Part shown: positions 17,141 through 27,022 of the stretch, piece by piece
Layout: each line of letters opens with the position of its first letter
Numbering within the stretch: position 1 is the stretch's first letter
NCBI RefSeq assembly: GCF_019635155.1
Contig: NZ_JAHBZY010000001.1
Location: 1-64,000 of the forward strand
Direction: 5' to 3'
From: Nitrosomonas sp.
Lineage (GTDB): Bacteria; Pseudomonadota; Gammaproteobacteria; Burkholderiales; Nitrosomonadaceae
DNA: 64,000 nucleotides
Program-made: the position numbers and the translations under genes
Notes under the pieces: model-generated
Databases searched by the model: none
Told to the model about the DNA's origin: nothing
What the model saw: the letters and a program-made list of their open reading frames with translations, nothing else

Positions 17141-18856
17141 TCAGTGCGGAATTAGCTGACAGTATTGATTTTTCATGCTGGTTAACATGTATGCGGCAAC
17201 CACATCATCCAGTGTATTAAAAAAAACATCCTTTCCAAACAATTCCAGCATCTTGCGACGCCTATCGTCATCGGAGTCATCTAGTATTTGAGCAACAACC
17301 AAACGAATTCCTTTCTTCTCCAGTAAATCAGAAAGAGATTTCAGAGTTTTTGTCGCTGTATAATCGATGTCGGAAATTGCAGAAGCGTCGATGCAAAACC
17401 AGCGCAGCGGTGGATTCTGAACCTGTATAAGGGCTTCTATTTCTCTCGAAAGTTGCGATGCGTTTGCATAATAAATACTATGCGTGAAACGGTAAATCAT
17501 CAACCCTGGAACCGCTTGAATTTTACTGGTTACCGGGTGAGTGATCCAGCGGCCGTCTTCGGTATATTCCAATACTATATTTTTGGGCCGGTAGCCGTGC
17601 CTAGTGTGTTCGATAAGCGACAATGCCATCGCCAGCAGGATACCTTGTTCAATTCCGACAAATATGACCATCAGCATGGTAATCATTGCTATCCAGAACT
17701 CTGATGGCTTTTCTTGAAGGATGTCCATCATTTTACGGAATTTGATCAATTCAACGCCGGTCAAAAAAACAATCACCGCCAGCACGGATTCAGGCATATA
17801 AGCTAATGGCCCGGTTAAAAAAAGCAAAACCAATATGACAATGCCGGCTGCTGTTAGATGCGTTAGCTGAGTACGGCCACCCGCGCTATCCACAATCTGG
17901 GTTTTCGTGGGGCTACCGGCCACTACAAATGTTCCGGATAAACCGGCACCAATATTCGCGAGTGCCAGACCATTCAAATCAGCATTCTGATCAAACGGTT
18001 GATTGTAACGCGCAGCATAAACGCGTGAAGTCGCGGCGCTTTGGGCAAGGATGACAAGAAACATAGAAAAAGCAATGGGCAGGAGCTTATGAACAAGATC
18101 CCAGCTCCAATTAACTTGTGGCAGTAAAAAATGGGGCAGAGCATCGGGAATCGAACCGACAAGAGGCATCAATGCGCTAAAGTTGAAGATCCAGCTTGCG
18201 GTTATTGCACCAATGATTGCAATCAGGGCACCGGGAATGTGTTTCGAGATTTTCTTTGCAACTAAAATTGCCAGGAGTACTATAAGCGCAACACTCAGCG
18301 CACTGTAATTGATCTCATCAATCTGCTGTATATCGAACCAGATTTTCTGCAGCGTTCCATGGCCTCCCCCTTTGAGACCCAGCATGCTTGAAATCTGCCC
18401 CAAGGTTACTTGAATACCCACACCAGTCAAAAAACCAATAAGTACCGAGCGTGACAAAAAATCGGCCAAGAAGGCTAAACCGATAATTCGCGCCAGAATA
18501 ATGAAAGCTGCAACCATAAGAGCAAGAATTCCGGCAAGCGCCAGATATTCATCCGTTCCGGTGCTTGCCATGCCAATGAGACCCGCGGCAAGAATAGCCG
18601 CCGTTGCCGAGTCTGCACCCACTACAAGAAGACGGGACCCACCCGCTAATGCAAATAACAATGCTGGCAGAAGCATGGTGTAAAGCCCGGTGATAACCGG
18701 GGTTCCGGCAATCTTCGTATACCCTATATTCACAGGTATCGCCAAAGCAGCAAGTGTGAATCCGGCAATAACTTCAGATGGAATCTGGGAAGCTTTGATT
18801 GGCAGTAGACCCTGGCCAAATTTAAAGAAAGATGATTTTGAAATTTTTCTTTTCAC
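17141..18856 (-). CDS. SulP-family anion transporter with C-terminal STAS domain
   Basis: A 571-residue inner-membrane transporter. The SulP signature region (PSEVIAGFTLAALAIPVNIGY, then GADSATAAILAAGLIG) opens a membrane domain of about 400 residues. A cytoplasmic STAS domain follows at about 440-560, recognisable from FCIDASAISDIDYTATKTL. SulP members carry sulphate, bicarbonate or dicarboxylates. The substrate is not decidable here, although bicarbonate is attractive if the host is an autotroph (inference). It is a single gene with about 100-150 base spacers on each side. Confidence 0.92.
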   Translation of the reverse strand: MKRKISKSSFFKFGQGLLPIKASQIPSEVIAGFTLAALAIPVNIGYTKIAGTPVITGLYTMLLPALLFALAGGSRLLVVGADSATAAILAAGLIGMASTGTDEYLALAGILALMVAAFIILARIIGLAFLADFLSRSVLIGFLTGVGIQVTLGQISSMLGLKGGGHGTLQKIWFDIQQIDEINYSALSVALIVLLAILVAKKISKHIPGALIAIIGAITASWIFNFSALMPLVGSIPDALPHFLLPQVNWSWDLVHKLLPIAFSMFLVILAQSAATSRVYAARYNQPFDQNADLNGLALANIGAGLSGTFVVAGSPTKTQIVDSAGGRTQLTHLTAAGIVILVLLFLTGPLAYMPESVLAVIVFLTGVELIKFRKMMDILQEKPSEFWIAMITMLMVIFVGIEQGILLAMALSLIEHTRHGYRPKNIVLEYTEDGRWITHPVTSKIQAVPGLMIYRFTHSIYYANASQLSREIEALIQVQNPPLRWFCIDASAISDIDYTATKTLKSLSDLLEKKGIRLVVAQILDDSDDDRRRKMLELFGKDVFFNTLDDVVAAYMLTSMKNQYCQLIPH

Positions 18857-19006
18857 AAATGTTATGAAACTATGGCAAACCTATCTATGAAGAGCCTCGC
18901 TACAGGTAACAAGATTTGGTATTTTAATACAACGGTTCAATATAGTTTCGTAATCAATGATTAGCTGTCGTTTCTTTGCCTAAGTATCAAATAGAAAAAA
19001 CAAATC

Positions 19007-20671
19007 TTACCGGCTAATCGGCTTATACCGTATCCGTTTCGGTTTCGCGCCTTCTTCGCCCAGGCGTTTTTTCTTGTCGGCTTCGTATTCCTGGTAGTTG
19101 CCGTTGAAGAACGTCCATTGCGAGTCGCCTTCGGCAGCGAGGATGTGCGTGGCGATACGATCCAAGAACCAGCGGTCGTGAGAGATGACCAGCACGCAAC
19201 CGGCGAATTCGAGCAGGGCGTCTTCCAATGCCCGTAGCGTTTCGACGTCAAGGTCGTTGGACGGTTCGTCGAGCAGCAGCACGTTGCCGCCGGCGATCAA
19301 GGTTTGCGCCAGGTGCAAGCGCCCGCGTTCACCGCCGGAGAGCTGGCCGATGATTTTTTGCTGGTCGCTGCCTTTGAAGTTGAAACGGCCCAGATACGCC
19401 CGCGCCGGGGTGGTATATTTACCGACGACGAGGTTGTCGTTGCCGCCGGAAATGGCGTCGAACACGGTTTTATCGTTTTCCAGCGTGTCGCGCGCCTGGT
19501 CGACATGCGCGATTTTGACCGTCGGACCGATTTTCACTTCGCCGGAATCGGGTTGTTCCTTGCCGGTGATCAGTTTGAACAAGGTCGATTTACCCGCGCC
19601 GTTCGGGCCGATGATCCCGACAATCGCGCCTGGTGGGATCTTGAAGTTCAGGTTGTCGATCAGCAGCCGGTCGCCGTAGGATTTCGATACGCCGTCAAAC
19701 TCAATGACTTCATTGCCGAGGCGGTCGCCGACCGGGATGAAAATTTCCTGCGTTTCGTTGCGCTTTTGGTATTCCATCGAATTGAGTTCTTCAAAGCGGG
19801 CGATACGCGCCTTGGATTTCGCCTGACGGCCTTTGGGATTTTGCCGCACCCATTCCAATTCCTGCTTCATCGCTTTCATATGCGCATCGATCTGCTTGTT
19901 TTCCTGCTCCAGCCGCGCTTCTTTTTGTTCCAGCCAGCTGGAGTAATTGCCTTTCCACGGAATGCCGTGGCCGCGATCAAGCTCGAGAATCCATTCGGCG
20001 GCGTTGTCGAGAAAGTAGCGGTCATGCGTGACCGCGACGACGGTGCCGGGAAAGCGCACCAGAAATTGTTCGAGCCATTCGACCGATTCGGCATCCAGGT
20101 GGTTGGTCGGTTCGTCAAGCAGCAACATATCCGGTTTCTCCAGCAGCAGCTTGCACAACGCCACGCGACGCTTCTCCCCGCCGGACAGATTTTTAACCAC
20201 CGCGTCCCACGGCGGCAAACGCAACGCGTCGGCGGCGATTTCCATTTGATGGCTGGTATCGCTGCCCGCGGTGGCGATGATCGCTTCCAGCCGCGCTTGT
20301 TCTTCCGCCAAGGCGTCGAAATCCGCGCCTTCTTCGGCATACGCGGCGTACACTTCGTCGAGTTTTTTTTGTGCTTGCATCACTTCGCCCATGCCTTCCT
20401 CGACTTCCTCGCGCACGGTGTGCTCGGGATTCAGTTGCGGTTCCTGCGGCAGATAACCGACGCGGATGTTCGGCAAGCGCTGCACCTCACCGTCAAATTC
20501 CTTGTCGACACCGGCCATGATGCGCAGCACGGTGGATTTGCCGGAACCGTTCAAGCCGAGCAGGCCGATCTTGGCGCCGGGAAAGAAGCTGAGCGATATG
20601 TCTTTGATAATCTGACGTTTCGGTGGAACCATTTTGCTCACGCGGAGCATCGACATTACGTATTGAGCCAT
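19007..20671 (-). CDS. ettA: Energy-dependent translational throttle EttA (ABC-F ATPase)
   Basis: A 554-residue ABC-F protein that binds the ribosomal E site and couples translation to ATP/ADP levels. It has two ATPase cassettes: Walker A GLNGSGKST at about residue 39 with signature LSGGEKRRVAL and LLLDEPTNHLD; then GPNGAGKST with LSGGERGRLHL and LLLDEPSNDLD. The charged linker and arm of the EttA subgroup are present (LEWVRQNPKGRQAKSKARIA). A long antisense open frame on the plus strand is a composition shadow. It is transcribed alone. Confidence 0.95.
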   Translation of the reverse strand: MAQYVMSMLRVSKMVPPKRQIIKDISLSFFPGAKIGLLGLNGSGKSTVLRIMAGVDKEFDGEVQRLPNIRVGYLPQEPQLNPEHTVREEVEEGMGEVMQAQKKLDEVYAAYAEEGADFDALAEEQARLEAIIATAGSDTSHQMEIAADALRLPPWDAVVKNLSGGEKRRVALCKLLLEKPDMLLLDEPTNHLDAESVEWLEQFLVRFPGTVVAVTHDRYFLDNAAEWILELDRGHGIPWKGNYSSWLEQKEARLEQENKQIDAHMKAMKQELEWVRQNPKGRQAKSKARIARFEELNSMEYQKRNETQEIFIPVGDRLGNEVIEFDGVSKSYGDRLLIDNLNFKIPPGAIVGIIGPNGAGKSTLFKLITGKEQPDSGEVKIGPTVKIAHVDQARDTLENDKTVFDAISGGNDNLVVGKYTTPARAYLGRFNFKGSDQQKIIGQLSGGERGRLHLAQTLIAGGNVLLLDEPSNDLDVETLRALEDALLEFAGCVLVISHDRWFLDRIATHILAAEGDSQWTFFNGNYQEYEADKKKRLGEEGAKPKRIRYKPISR

Positions 20672-20762
20672 GAGAGTGATCTTTGTTGATTGATTGAAAA
20701 TAGAAAGGAATTAAGGAAACAGCGAAAGTGTAGCGCACGTGACCGTGCAATGAAAGCCGCGA

Positions 20763-21005
20763 TCAACCCGCTTGCGAATCGTGACCGGCGCGGCGGATCG
20801 ACACGAATTTATTGCTTTCATCAAACATCAGCTCAAACGTACCGTACACGCCATGACTTTGCACCACCTGCCGCAACACATTGGCCGGAAAATAGATAAC
20901 CCGGCCATCAATGGTTTCAGCCGCTACGGTACCGATCGTGCCGCTGTAATAAAGCTCAAGTTGATACGCCGGGATTTTCAGTATGACATGGACGCGTTGA
21001 TGCAT
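20763..21005 (-). CDS. DUF2835 family protein
   Basis: An 80-residue cytoplasmic protein of the small DUF2835 family, common in gammaproteobacteria and some betaproteobacteria. Family features are the YYSGTIGTVAAETIDGRVIYF strand region, PANVLRQVV, and the HGVYGTFELMFD strand before the end. Function is unknown. It starts 15 bases after the stop of the methyltransferase gene, so the two are probably one transcript. There is no clear Shine-Dalgarno sequence before the ATG. Confidence 0.85.
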   Translation of the reverse strand: MHQRVHVILKIPAYQLELYYSGTIGTVAAETIDGRVIYFPANVLRQVVQSHGVYGTFELMFDESNKFVSIRRAGHDSQAG

Positions 21006-21020
21006 GTATGTACATACGAA

Positions 21021-22295
21021 TCAGGGACGTTGAAGATAGATGCAACCCATCGGAAAAAGGGTTTCAAAAATGGATCGCAATTCCGAGCGGATTTTTTGCT
21101 CACTGTCGCCGCATTTCATTTTTACTTTGCGAATGATGCTGCTAATCGGCGTTTTTCCATCCATATAGCGGAAACAGGCTTTGTTGACTTTGTTGCCGCT
21201 TAACTGAAAAACCGTTTTTTCGTTGTTGATCGTGAATGTGATGCTAAGGGTTTCTCCGGGTTTGATCGCTTCATGGATGGCCATATTTTGATTCGCAAGC
21301 TCGTGCTCAAGCATGATCGCATTGTCTTCATCGTCCAAAGTAGCCGTACAAGCCGCTTGCCGGGAAAGATAACATTGATGCTTGATATGATTGGAAAACA
21401 GTTTCTCCGCAATGGATTGTTGTTGTTGCAAGCTTTTCCCATGCCATGCCAGCCGGATATTTTCATCAGCGACCAAATGCGCCGGATCGTAATATCGCTT
21501 GCTGCTGCCAAGAAACGTCACCAGCTTTAGATCCGCCGCCGCCGCGAGTTCATAGATTTCATTGACGTTATAACAGCGATCAACGCTATGCAGCAATAAA
21601 TCATACAAACCCGAATCGCCATAGCCGCTGGCGGTAATCTCGTTCGCCCACTTATCCAAGTCTTTGATAAAAGCATGATGCACGGGCAATGATCCGATAA
21701 TCCGGCGCGCCATGTTTACTTTTTCTTGAATGCTCAAGTGCTGGGGGATCAATTCTCGAAACAGCGTCTGCATTAAATAAACGGCGTGTCTGCCATATTC
21801 GGCATATACCATCAGATACATCGCACCATCGTCCTTGAGCGCGCTGGCAAGCGCCCGGGCGCCTTCCACGGGATCGCTCAAATGATGCAAAACCCCCGAA
21901 CAATTGATGTAATCAAACTTTCCAATGCCTAATTCCGGGATGGATAATAAGGATTCGGTCAGCCAAGTAATATTGTTCAGTCCGCGAACTGCGGAGCGTT
22001 GCTCGGCGATACTGCGTGATGCTTTGGACATATCCAGGTAAACAATTTCCGCCGAAGTCCCGCGCAGTTGTTCCGCCAGATAAATAACACTGTCTCCGGT
22101 ACCGCCGCCCGCGACCAAGCAACGGAAATCCCGGTCGAAATTTCTTTGTCCTTTGAAACAGCAATGATTCAATTCACTCAGCGAATCACCCACGGTGCGC
22201 AACAAACGGCTTTTTTCGTCGTCAGGATTTCTGGGAGGATACGGTAAAGCTTCATATTGCTGCTTAACCGCGGAAATTATCTTTGATTCGTCCAT
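21021..22295 (-). CDS. Class I SAM-dependent methyltransferase with extra C-terminal region
   Basis: The ATG at 22295 is preferred over the in-frame ATG at 22310 because GGGGA stands 6 bases before it. The protein is about 424 residues. The SAM site is LVAGGGTGDSVIYLAEQL near residue 60, with YLDMSKASRSIAEQRS and CSGVLHHLSDPVEGA as later motifs of the Methyltransf_25 type. The last 180 residues form a second region with a beta-rich part and a helical end (YMDGKTPISSIIRKVKMKC) that resembles the domain closing other stand-alone methyltransferases of this family. The substrate is unknown. DUF2835 follows by 15 bases. Confidence 0.8.
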   Translation of the reverse strand: MDESKIISAVKQQYEALPYPPRNPDDEKSRLLRTVGDSLSELNHCCFKGQRNFDRDFRCLVAGGGTGDSVIYLAEQLRGTSAEIVYLDMSKASRSIAEQRSAVRGLNNITWLTESLLSIPELGIGKFDYINCSGVLHHLSDPVEGARALASALKDDGAMYLMVYAEYGRHAVYLMQTLFRELIPQHLSIQEKVNMARRIIGSLPVHHAFIKDLDKWANEITASGYGDSGLYDLLLHSVDRCYNVNEIYELAAAADLKLVTFLGSSKRYYDPAHLVADENIRLAWHGKSLQQQQSIAEKLFSNHIKHQCYLSRQAACTATLDDEDNAIMLEHELANQNMAIHEAIKPGETLSITFTINNEKTVFQLSGNKVNKACFRYMDGKTPISSIIRKVKMKCGDSEQKIRSELRSIFETLFPMGCIYLQRP

Positions 22296-22372
22296 TGCTT
22301 GTCCCCGCATGAAAGGAGTGATAGGCGCCCTGTTATAAAGAAAATGCAGTGCATCCGCAATAAACTACCACA

Positions 22373-23122
22373 TCAAAAATTTTCACCATCCTGCAAATAA
22401 CGCCACTTTCCCTCCGGTAAATCGCGCAATCCAATCTTGCCGATACGCACGCGCTTCAAGCCGGTTACTTTAAGACCCACCAGTTCGCACATGCGGCGAA
22501 TTTGGCGTTTCTTGCCCTCACGTAGAATAAAACGCAACTGATCACGGTTTTGCCAGCTCACTTGCGCCGGTTTCAATGCCTGGCCGTCGAGACTCAAGCC
22601 GTGATTCAGCAATGCCAGCTTGGCAGGCGGTAAGCTGCCTTCGACGCGTACCAGGTATTCTTTTTCGATCCCGGAATGCTCGCCGATCAATTGCTTGGCG
22701 ATGCGGCCGTCCTGCGTGAACACCAGCAAACCTTGCGAATCGATATCGAGCCGTCCGGCAGGTGCCAGATTTTTCAAGTGCGCAGGTTGGAATCGCTTGG
22801 CCGGTTTGGCCGGTTGCGCCAATTGCTTTGGAGTAAACAGATTTTCCGGCTTGATCAGAACCACGGCGGGTTGATAGCCCGGTTCCGGCTGCCCGGATAC
22901 ATAGCCGACCGGCTTGTTGAGCAGGATCGTGATTAACCCGGTTTGCTGCGCTTGCGCCGCTTTATTCAACGTGATTTTTTGTGTCGGAAAAATTTTGGTG
23001 CCGAGTTCGGAAATCCGTTCACCGTCGACAAATACCCAACCGAGCTCAATAAAGCGATCGGCCTCACGCCGCGAGCAGATGCCTTGTTCCGACATCAGTT
23101 TGGATAAGCGGATTTTTTCCAT
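22373..23122 (-). CDS. Pseudouridine synthase, RsuA/RluB/E/F family (RluF-like)
   Basis: A 249-residue enzyme isomerising uridine in rRNA (or tRNA for some RluF enzymes). The N-terminal S4 RNA-binding domain is [20 protein letters not shown] onward. The catalytic motif is [21 protein letters not shown] with the essential Asp in GRLDIDS at about residue 124. The C-terminal [17 protein letters not shown] motif is complete. The [14 protein letters not shown] segment, the CSRREAD spacing and the ending resemble RluF more than RluB, but the exact target base is not certain. Confidence 0.9.
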   Translation of the reverse strand: MEKIRLSKLMSEQGICSRREADRFIELGWVFVDGERISELGTKIFPTQKITLNKAAQAQQTGLITILLNKPVGYVSGQPEPGYQPAVVLIKPENLFTPKQLAQPAKPAKRFQPAHLKNLAPAGRLDIDSQGLLVFTQDGRIAKQLIGEHSGIEKEYLVRVEGSLPPAKLALLNHGLSLDGQALKPAQVSWQNRDQLRFILREGKKRQIRRMCELVGLKVTGLKRVRIGKIGLRDLPEGKWRYLQDGENF

Positions 23123-23226
23123 GAAGCGCTATAATATCGAGGAATATAAAAGGTGATTGGAAGAGCTGCACCATCTATTATAAAGCCATCCAAGCACCAT
23201 TTTTTACAACCTTAGCGAGATATTCT

Positions 23227-23679
23227 ATGGAAACGATTGAGGCAATTTTGGAAAAGGCGCAACAACGCGCGAAAGAGCTGGGGCTTCCCTACAAAGGCGC
23301 GTTGCTGCCGATAGAGGCGTATCGGATATTACAAGAACAGATGCAAGCACAATTGGTCGATGTGCGTTCGTACGCCGAGCTGGATTGGGTTGGCCGCATT
23401 CCCGGCGCAATCGAAATCGAACTGCGTTCGTACCCCGGTATGCAGCCCAATCCGCATTTTTTCGATCAACTAACCAGCCAAGTCGATAAATCACTGCCGG
23501 TTTTATTTATCTGCCGCAGTGGCGCGCGCTCAAATCAGGCGGCTGCAATGGCGACCGATATGGATTTTGCCGAATGCTATAACATTCTCGAAGGATTTGA
23601 AGGCGATAAGGACGAACACGGTCATCGCGGCAAGGAATCCGGCTGGAAAGCGGCGGGACTGCCATGGGTGCAAAGTTGA
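23227..23679 (+). CDS. Rhodanese-domain protein (single-domain sulfurtransferase)
   Basis: A 150-residue cytoplasmic rhodanese. The catalytic loop is FICRSGARSNQAA with the persulfide-forming Cys at residue 96. The domain starts with LVDVRSYAELDWVGRIPGAI, and NILEGFEGDKDEHGHRG lies near the end. The loop CRSGAR is typical of small stand-alone rhodaneses that move sulphane sulphur. It is a single gene divergent from the pseudouridine synthase. Confidence 0.92.
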   Translation: METIEAILEKAQQRAKELGLPYKGALLPIEAYRILQEQMQAQLVDVRSYAELDWVGRIPGAIEIELRSYPGMQPNPHFFDQLTSQVDKSLPVLFICRSGARSNQAAAMATDMDFAECYNILEGFEGDKDEHGHRGKESGWKAAGLPWVQS

Positions 23680-23879
23680 AGAAACCGGCAACTGGATGCC
23701 GATACGATGCGTATGTCCGCCGGACATATATTCTGACGGATATCGCATGAACAGGCATCGCCGCTGCCGCCGCAACAAATCGCTTGTGCAGACAATTAAT
23801 CCGTGTTTCCCTCGGGATTTAAAATATAATATCCTCGTACGCTTACAAAACCGAATTCATTATTAAGCGCTTAATGTCT

Positions 23880-24284
23880 ATGAAAACCATTCTTGTTTTT
23901 CTAATACTGATCATCGCTACCCCCGTTTTGGCCGACGCGGAAAAAACCGCCAAACAAGGACAGTTGCGTCAGTTGGAAACGGAATTAAACCGGGTGCAAC
24001 AAGAATCACAGTCAATTTATCAGCAATTTTTGATGATCCAGGAATTACGCCGTAATGATGTTTCCGAGCCATCCATGAATGTGCCGCTGCCCAGCACGCC
24101 CGGACAAAGCATTCCGATACCTAATTACGATGATTTGTTTCAGCGTCAACAGGAAAGGAAAGCGCGCATTGATCATTATTCCGCCGATTTAGACCGGCTT
24201 TATGCACGTTATCAAGAATTGGAAAATGAAAAGCAGCAAATTTTGGAACAGATAGATTCTCTGAATCGAGAACCGGAAGAATAA
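23880..24284 (+). CDS. Hypothetical secreted coiled-coil protein
   Basis: Starting at the second ATG (23880) gives a clean signal peptide MKTILVFLILIIATPVLADA; an ATG two codons earlier is equally possible. The mature protein of about 115 residues is almost entirely helical and charged, with two coiled-coil stretches (QLRQLETELNRVQQES; ARYQELENEKQQILEQIDSL) separated by a Pro/Ser-rich linker. No family is recognised. A perfect TATAAT lies at 23825-23830, but no good -35 is seen. A 14-bp palindrome ATTAAGCGCTTAAT touches the start region. Confidence 0.68.
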   Translation: MKTILVFLILIIATPVLADAEKTAKQGQLRQLETELNRVQQESQSIYQQFLMIQELRRNDVSEPSMNVPLPSTPGQSIPIPNYDDLFQRQQERKARIDHYSADLDRLYARYQELENEKQQILEQIDSLNREPEE

Positions 24285-24318
24285 TTCTTTATCAGGTGAC
24301 TACTTCCATATCGACGGA

Positions 24319-24783
24319 TTATTTACCTTCAAAATTCTTATACCAAAGATCATAAATCTCGTCAGACCAAAGGGATTTGATCCAAACAATCACATCGTCG
24401 ACTTGCTGTTCCGTCAATTTGCCTTCCCATGCGGGCATTGAACCAATCTCCGGGGGCGTTCCTTTAAGAATCGTCTTTTTCAACACGTCCGTCGAATGAT
24501 GCCAAGCATGCGCTGAACTATCCAGCGGCGGCGGTGGATATTTGCCGTCCGGGCCCGGTTTACGCCACTCCGGCGTCGCCGCACCATTAGGGCCATGGCA
24601 GCCGATACAATTGGCGTTGTAAACACTTTCGCCACGCTGGATTTGCGCCGGATCAAAATTTCTTTCGACCTGTGCGGTATTGCTATCGCTTAATTGCTTC
24701 CAAGGAAACGATACAGGCGGTGCTGTATCGCCGCAACCCATCAATAGCGCGGCAGTAACCCCGCTCAACAAACTATTGCGCAT
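24319..24783 (-). CDS. c-type cytochrome, predicted lipoprotein
   Basis: A 154-residue class I cytochrome c. The lipobox LLMGC puts the lipid-bearing cysteine at residue 17, so the protein is membrane-anchored on the periplasmic side. The haem-binding motif is CIGCH and the distal Met is probably in GSMPAWEGKLTEQQVDDVI. It is the last gene of a minus-strand trio with a cupredoxin and a DUF411 protein, suggesting a small periplasmic copper/electron-transfer module. The redox partner is unknown. Confidence 0.9.
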   Translation of the reverse strand: MRNSLLSGVTAALLMGCGDTAPPVSFPWKQLSDSNTAQVERNFDPAQIQRGESVYNANCIGCHGPNGAATPEWRKPGPDGKYPPPPLDSSAHAWHHSTDVLKKTILKGTPPEIGSMPAWEGKLTEQQVDDVIVWIKSLWSDEIYDLWYKNFEGK

Positions 24784-24801
24784 GCTCGTCTAAAACCAAT
24801 G

Positions 24802-25344
24802 TTACTTTAAGCGCATGATGGAACCGCTTTTCCCAGCTTCCGGCGTTGCAGCCGGCTCCGATTGCATTACTTTCTTGGCATACGGATCGTAGCGGTTGTA
24901 GATGGTTGCATCCTTACGAGTTTGATCGCGCTCGGTAATCAACAGCACATTATAGGGATCACTGCGCGAGCCTTCCATTCCAGGAGATCCGTGCGGCATA
25001 TCGGGTACTGCCAATCCGACTGCTTTTGGTTTTTCCTTTAGCAGACGGATAATATCCGGCGCCGGCACATGGCCTTCAATCGCATAGCCATTTACCAAAG
25101 CCGTGTGGCATGAGCCGACCGATTCGGAAAGCCCGGATTTTTTTCTAATTTCCTTATTACCGACATCATGCGTTTTAACCGTAAAACCATGATCCCGCAT
25201 ATGATCCACCCATTTCGCACAACAACCGCACGTCGGGCTTTTATACACCTCAACAGTCGTTGTAGCAGCAGCTTGCGATGCAATGCTTAACAGTCCTACC
25301 GTCATCAACGATCCAACTAACAAGGTACCGATTTGTTTGTTCAT
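24802..25344 (-). CDS. DUF411 metal-binding exported protein
   Basis: A 180-residue protein with a signal peptide (SQAAATTTVEV, cleavage after about residue 27). A DUF411 domain follows, marked by YKSPTCGCCAKWVDHMRDHGF, the third conserved Cys in SVGSCHTALV, and GYAIEGHVPAPDI. DUF411 proteins are linked to copper handling in proteobacteria. The domain is extended here by about 60 residues with PHGSPGME and a C-terminal tail. Its ATG overlaps the cupredoxin stop (ATGA), tying it to copper-type redox proteins. Confidence 0.9.
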   Translation of the reverse strand: MNKQIGTLLVGSLMTVGLLSIASQAAATTTVEVYKSPTCGCCAKWVDHMRDHGFTVKTHDVGNKEIRKKSGLSESVGSCHTALVNGYAIEGHVPAPDIIRLLKEKPKAVGLAVPDMPHGSPGMEGSRSDPYNVLLITERDQTRKDATIYNRYDPYAKKVMQSEPAATPEAGKSGSIMRLK

Positions 25345-25793
25345 TTCTTCTCCACAATAATTTTTCCACGCATCTTTTTAAAATGACCGGGCAACGGGCA
25401 AGCAAAATCAACAGTGCCTGCAGTCGAAAATTGCCAAACCAATTCTTTTTGCTCACCGGGTTCCAATTGCAGCAAATAGGCTTCCGTGTGCTCCTTATCC
25501 GGATACATCCGTCGCATATTCGCAGCTTTCTTAAGTTCCGCCATTGAGCTTATCAACATTTCATGTTTGTGATTTCCGCCATTCTTAACCACAAACCGTA
25601 CCGTCTCGCCCTCCGTTACAGTCACTTCAGCCGGCAGAAACATGTTATCCACTTGCGTCAGTTTAATAATACGCGATACTTTATCAGCATCGCCTGGCTT
25701 GCCGAAATCATGTTCCAATTGGGAATGGCTTGCAGCCGAGAAGCCATTGGTTGAAAACAAGACCAAAATTACCAATGGTATAATTCTGTTCAT
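25341..25793 (-). CDS. Exported cupredoxin (plastocyanin-like blue copper protein)
   Basis: The ATG at 25793 is preferred because AGGAG precedes it and it opens a signal peptide (MNRIIPLVILVLFSTNGFSA); the frame extends 13 codons further up. The mature protein has the cupredoxin copper ligands: a His in GGNHKHEML, then Cys and His in DFACPLPGHFKKMRG with the Met nearby. It is predicted to be periplasmic and to carry electrons or store copper. First gene of a trio with DUF411 and a cytochrome c lipoprotein. Confidence 0.9.
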   Translation of the reverse strand: MNRIIPLVILVLFSTNGFSAASHSQLEHDFGKPGDADKVSRIIKLTQVDNMFLPAEVTVTEGETVRFVVKNGGNHKHEMLISSMAELKKAANMRRMYPDKEHTEAYLLQLEPGEQKELVWQFSTAGTVDFACPLPGHFKKMRGKIIVEKK

Positions 25794-25952
25794 CAAACTC
25801 TCCTGAAAAATAACCCTCGGTCCAACGATCAAACCCGATTAGAATCCGGCTATGCTAAATTGTTCCAAACCGTTTGTCGAATATCCGCAGCGCTCCTGTT
25901 ATCGGTTTGAGCAATCTTTTTTGAAACTTTTTCTATAGATTTATCGTACAGC

Positions 25953-26882
25953 ATGCAAAAAAAACAGCAATATAATGCCAACAAACTACAAAAGCGCTTA
26001 AGAAGATTAGTGGGGTCGGCAATCGCGGATTTCAATATGATCGAAGCCGGTGACCGGATCATGGTCTGCCTGTCCGGCGGCAAGGACAGCTATGCGCTGC
26101 TGGATATCTTACGCAATCTGCAAGCACATGCGCCGCTGGAATTCGAATTAATTGCTGTCAATCTCGATCAGAAACAGCCCGGATTTCCCGAGCAAGTACT
26201 ACCGGAATACCTGACCCGCACCGGCATGCCGTTCCGCATCGTAGAACAAGACACCTACAGTGTTGTAAAACGCGTCATCGCCGAAGGTAAAACGACCTGC
26301 AGTCTATGCTCCCGGCTACGCCGCGGCGTGCTATACCGGGTTGCCGGCGAGCTGGGCGCCACCAAAATCGCGTTGGGCCATCATCGCGACGACATCCTGG
26401 AAACACTGTTCTTAAACATGTTTTATGGCGGAAAACTCAAAGCGATGCCGCCCAAACTGGTGAGTGACGACGGCAAACATATCGTGATCCGGCCGTTAGC
26501 CTATTGCAAGGAAAAAGATTTGGCGTCATACGCGGCAGTTGCGGATTTTCCGATTATCCCGTGTAACCTGTGCGGATCGCAGCCTAATTTGCAGCGCCAG
26601 GTTATTAAAGAAATGATGCAGCAATGGGACAAAAAATTTCCGGGCCGGCTGGAAACCATGTTCCGTTCCCTGCAAAACGTGCAACTATCGCATTTGGCCG
26701 ATACCGCCCGCTATGATTTTGCAAATCTCAAAGTACAGGACCGTCCATTTGAAAACGGCGATATCGCCTTCGATGACGAAACGTTCGAACCCAATATCGA
26801 GGAACTGTTGCAACCCGATACCGAAGAAAATTCAGAAATTAACAACCACAGATCTTTGCACGGTTACTACACGGCACAATAA
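25953..26882 (+). CDS. ttcA: tRNA 2-thiocytidine biosynthesis protein TtcA
   Basis: A 309-residue enzyme that thiolates C32 of some tRNAs using ATP and an iron-sulphur cluster. The PP-loop SGGKDS is at residues 41-46. The cluster-binding cysteines are visible as TTCSLCSRL (C116, C119) and PCNLCGSQ (C204, C207). The length and the C-terminal extension of about 40 residues are normal. The gene faces the amylosucrase gene, and no clear terminator is seen between the two stops. Confidence 0.96.
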   Translation: MQKKQQYNANKLQKRLRRLVGSAIADFNMIEAGDRIMVCLSGGKDSYALLDILRNLQAHAPLEFELIAVNLDQKQPGFPEQVLPEYLTRTGMPFRIVEQDTYSVVKRVIAEGKTTCSLCSRLRRGVLYRVAGELGATKIALGHHRDDILETLFLNMFYGGKLKAMPPKLVSDDGKHIVIRPLAYCKEKDLASYAAVADFPIIPCNLCGSQPNLQRQVIKEMMQQWDKKFPGRLETMFRSLQNVQLSHLADTARYDFANLKVQDRPFENGDIAFDDETFEPNIEELLQPDTEENSEINNHRSLHGYYTAQ

Positions 26883-27022
26883 TTGCGTTAAAAATCTGCC
26901 TTATTCTCGTACCGTTCATGACACCGTACAAAGGTCTCGATCAATACTTGGTATCGGAAGAGTGATGGTTATTACAGTATCCTGGCGGCAGCCGTCTTCC
27001 CTGTCATTCCGTATAACAACCT

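Noticed and set aside
19304..20689. 461-codon open frame on the plus strand
   Set aside because: It is antisense to ettA, whose two complete ATPase cassettes are certain. The translated product has no domain and reflects codon bias of the opposite strand.
23862..23875. ATTAAGCGCTTAAT palindrome as an operator
   Set aside because: It overlaps the possible first start codon of a small gene and has no second copy in the window, so there is no basis to call it a site.
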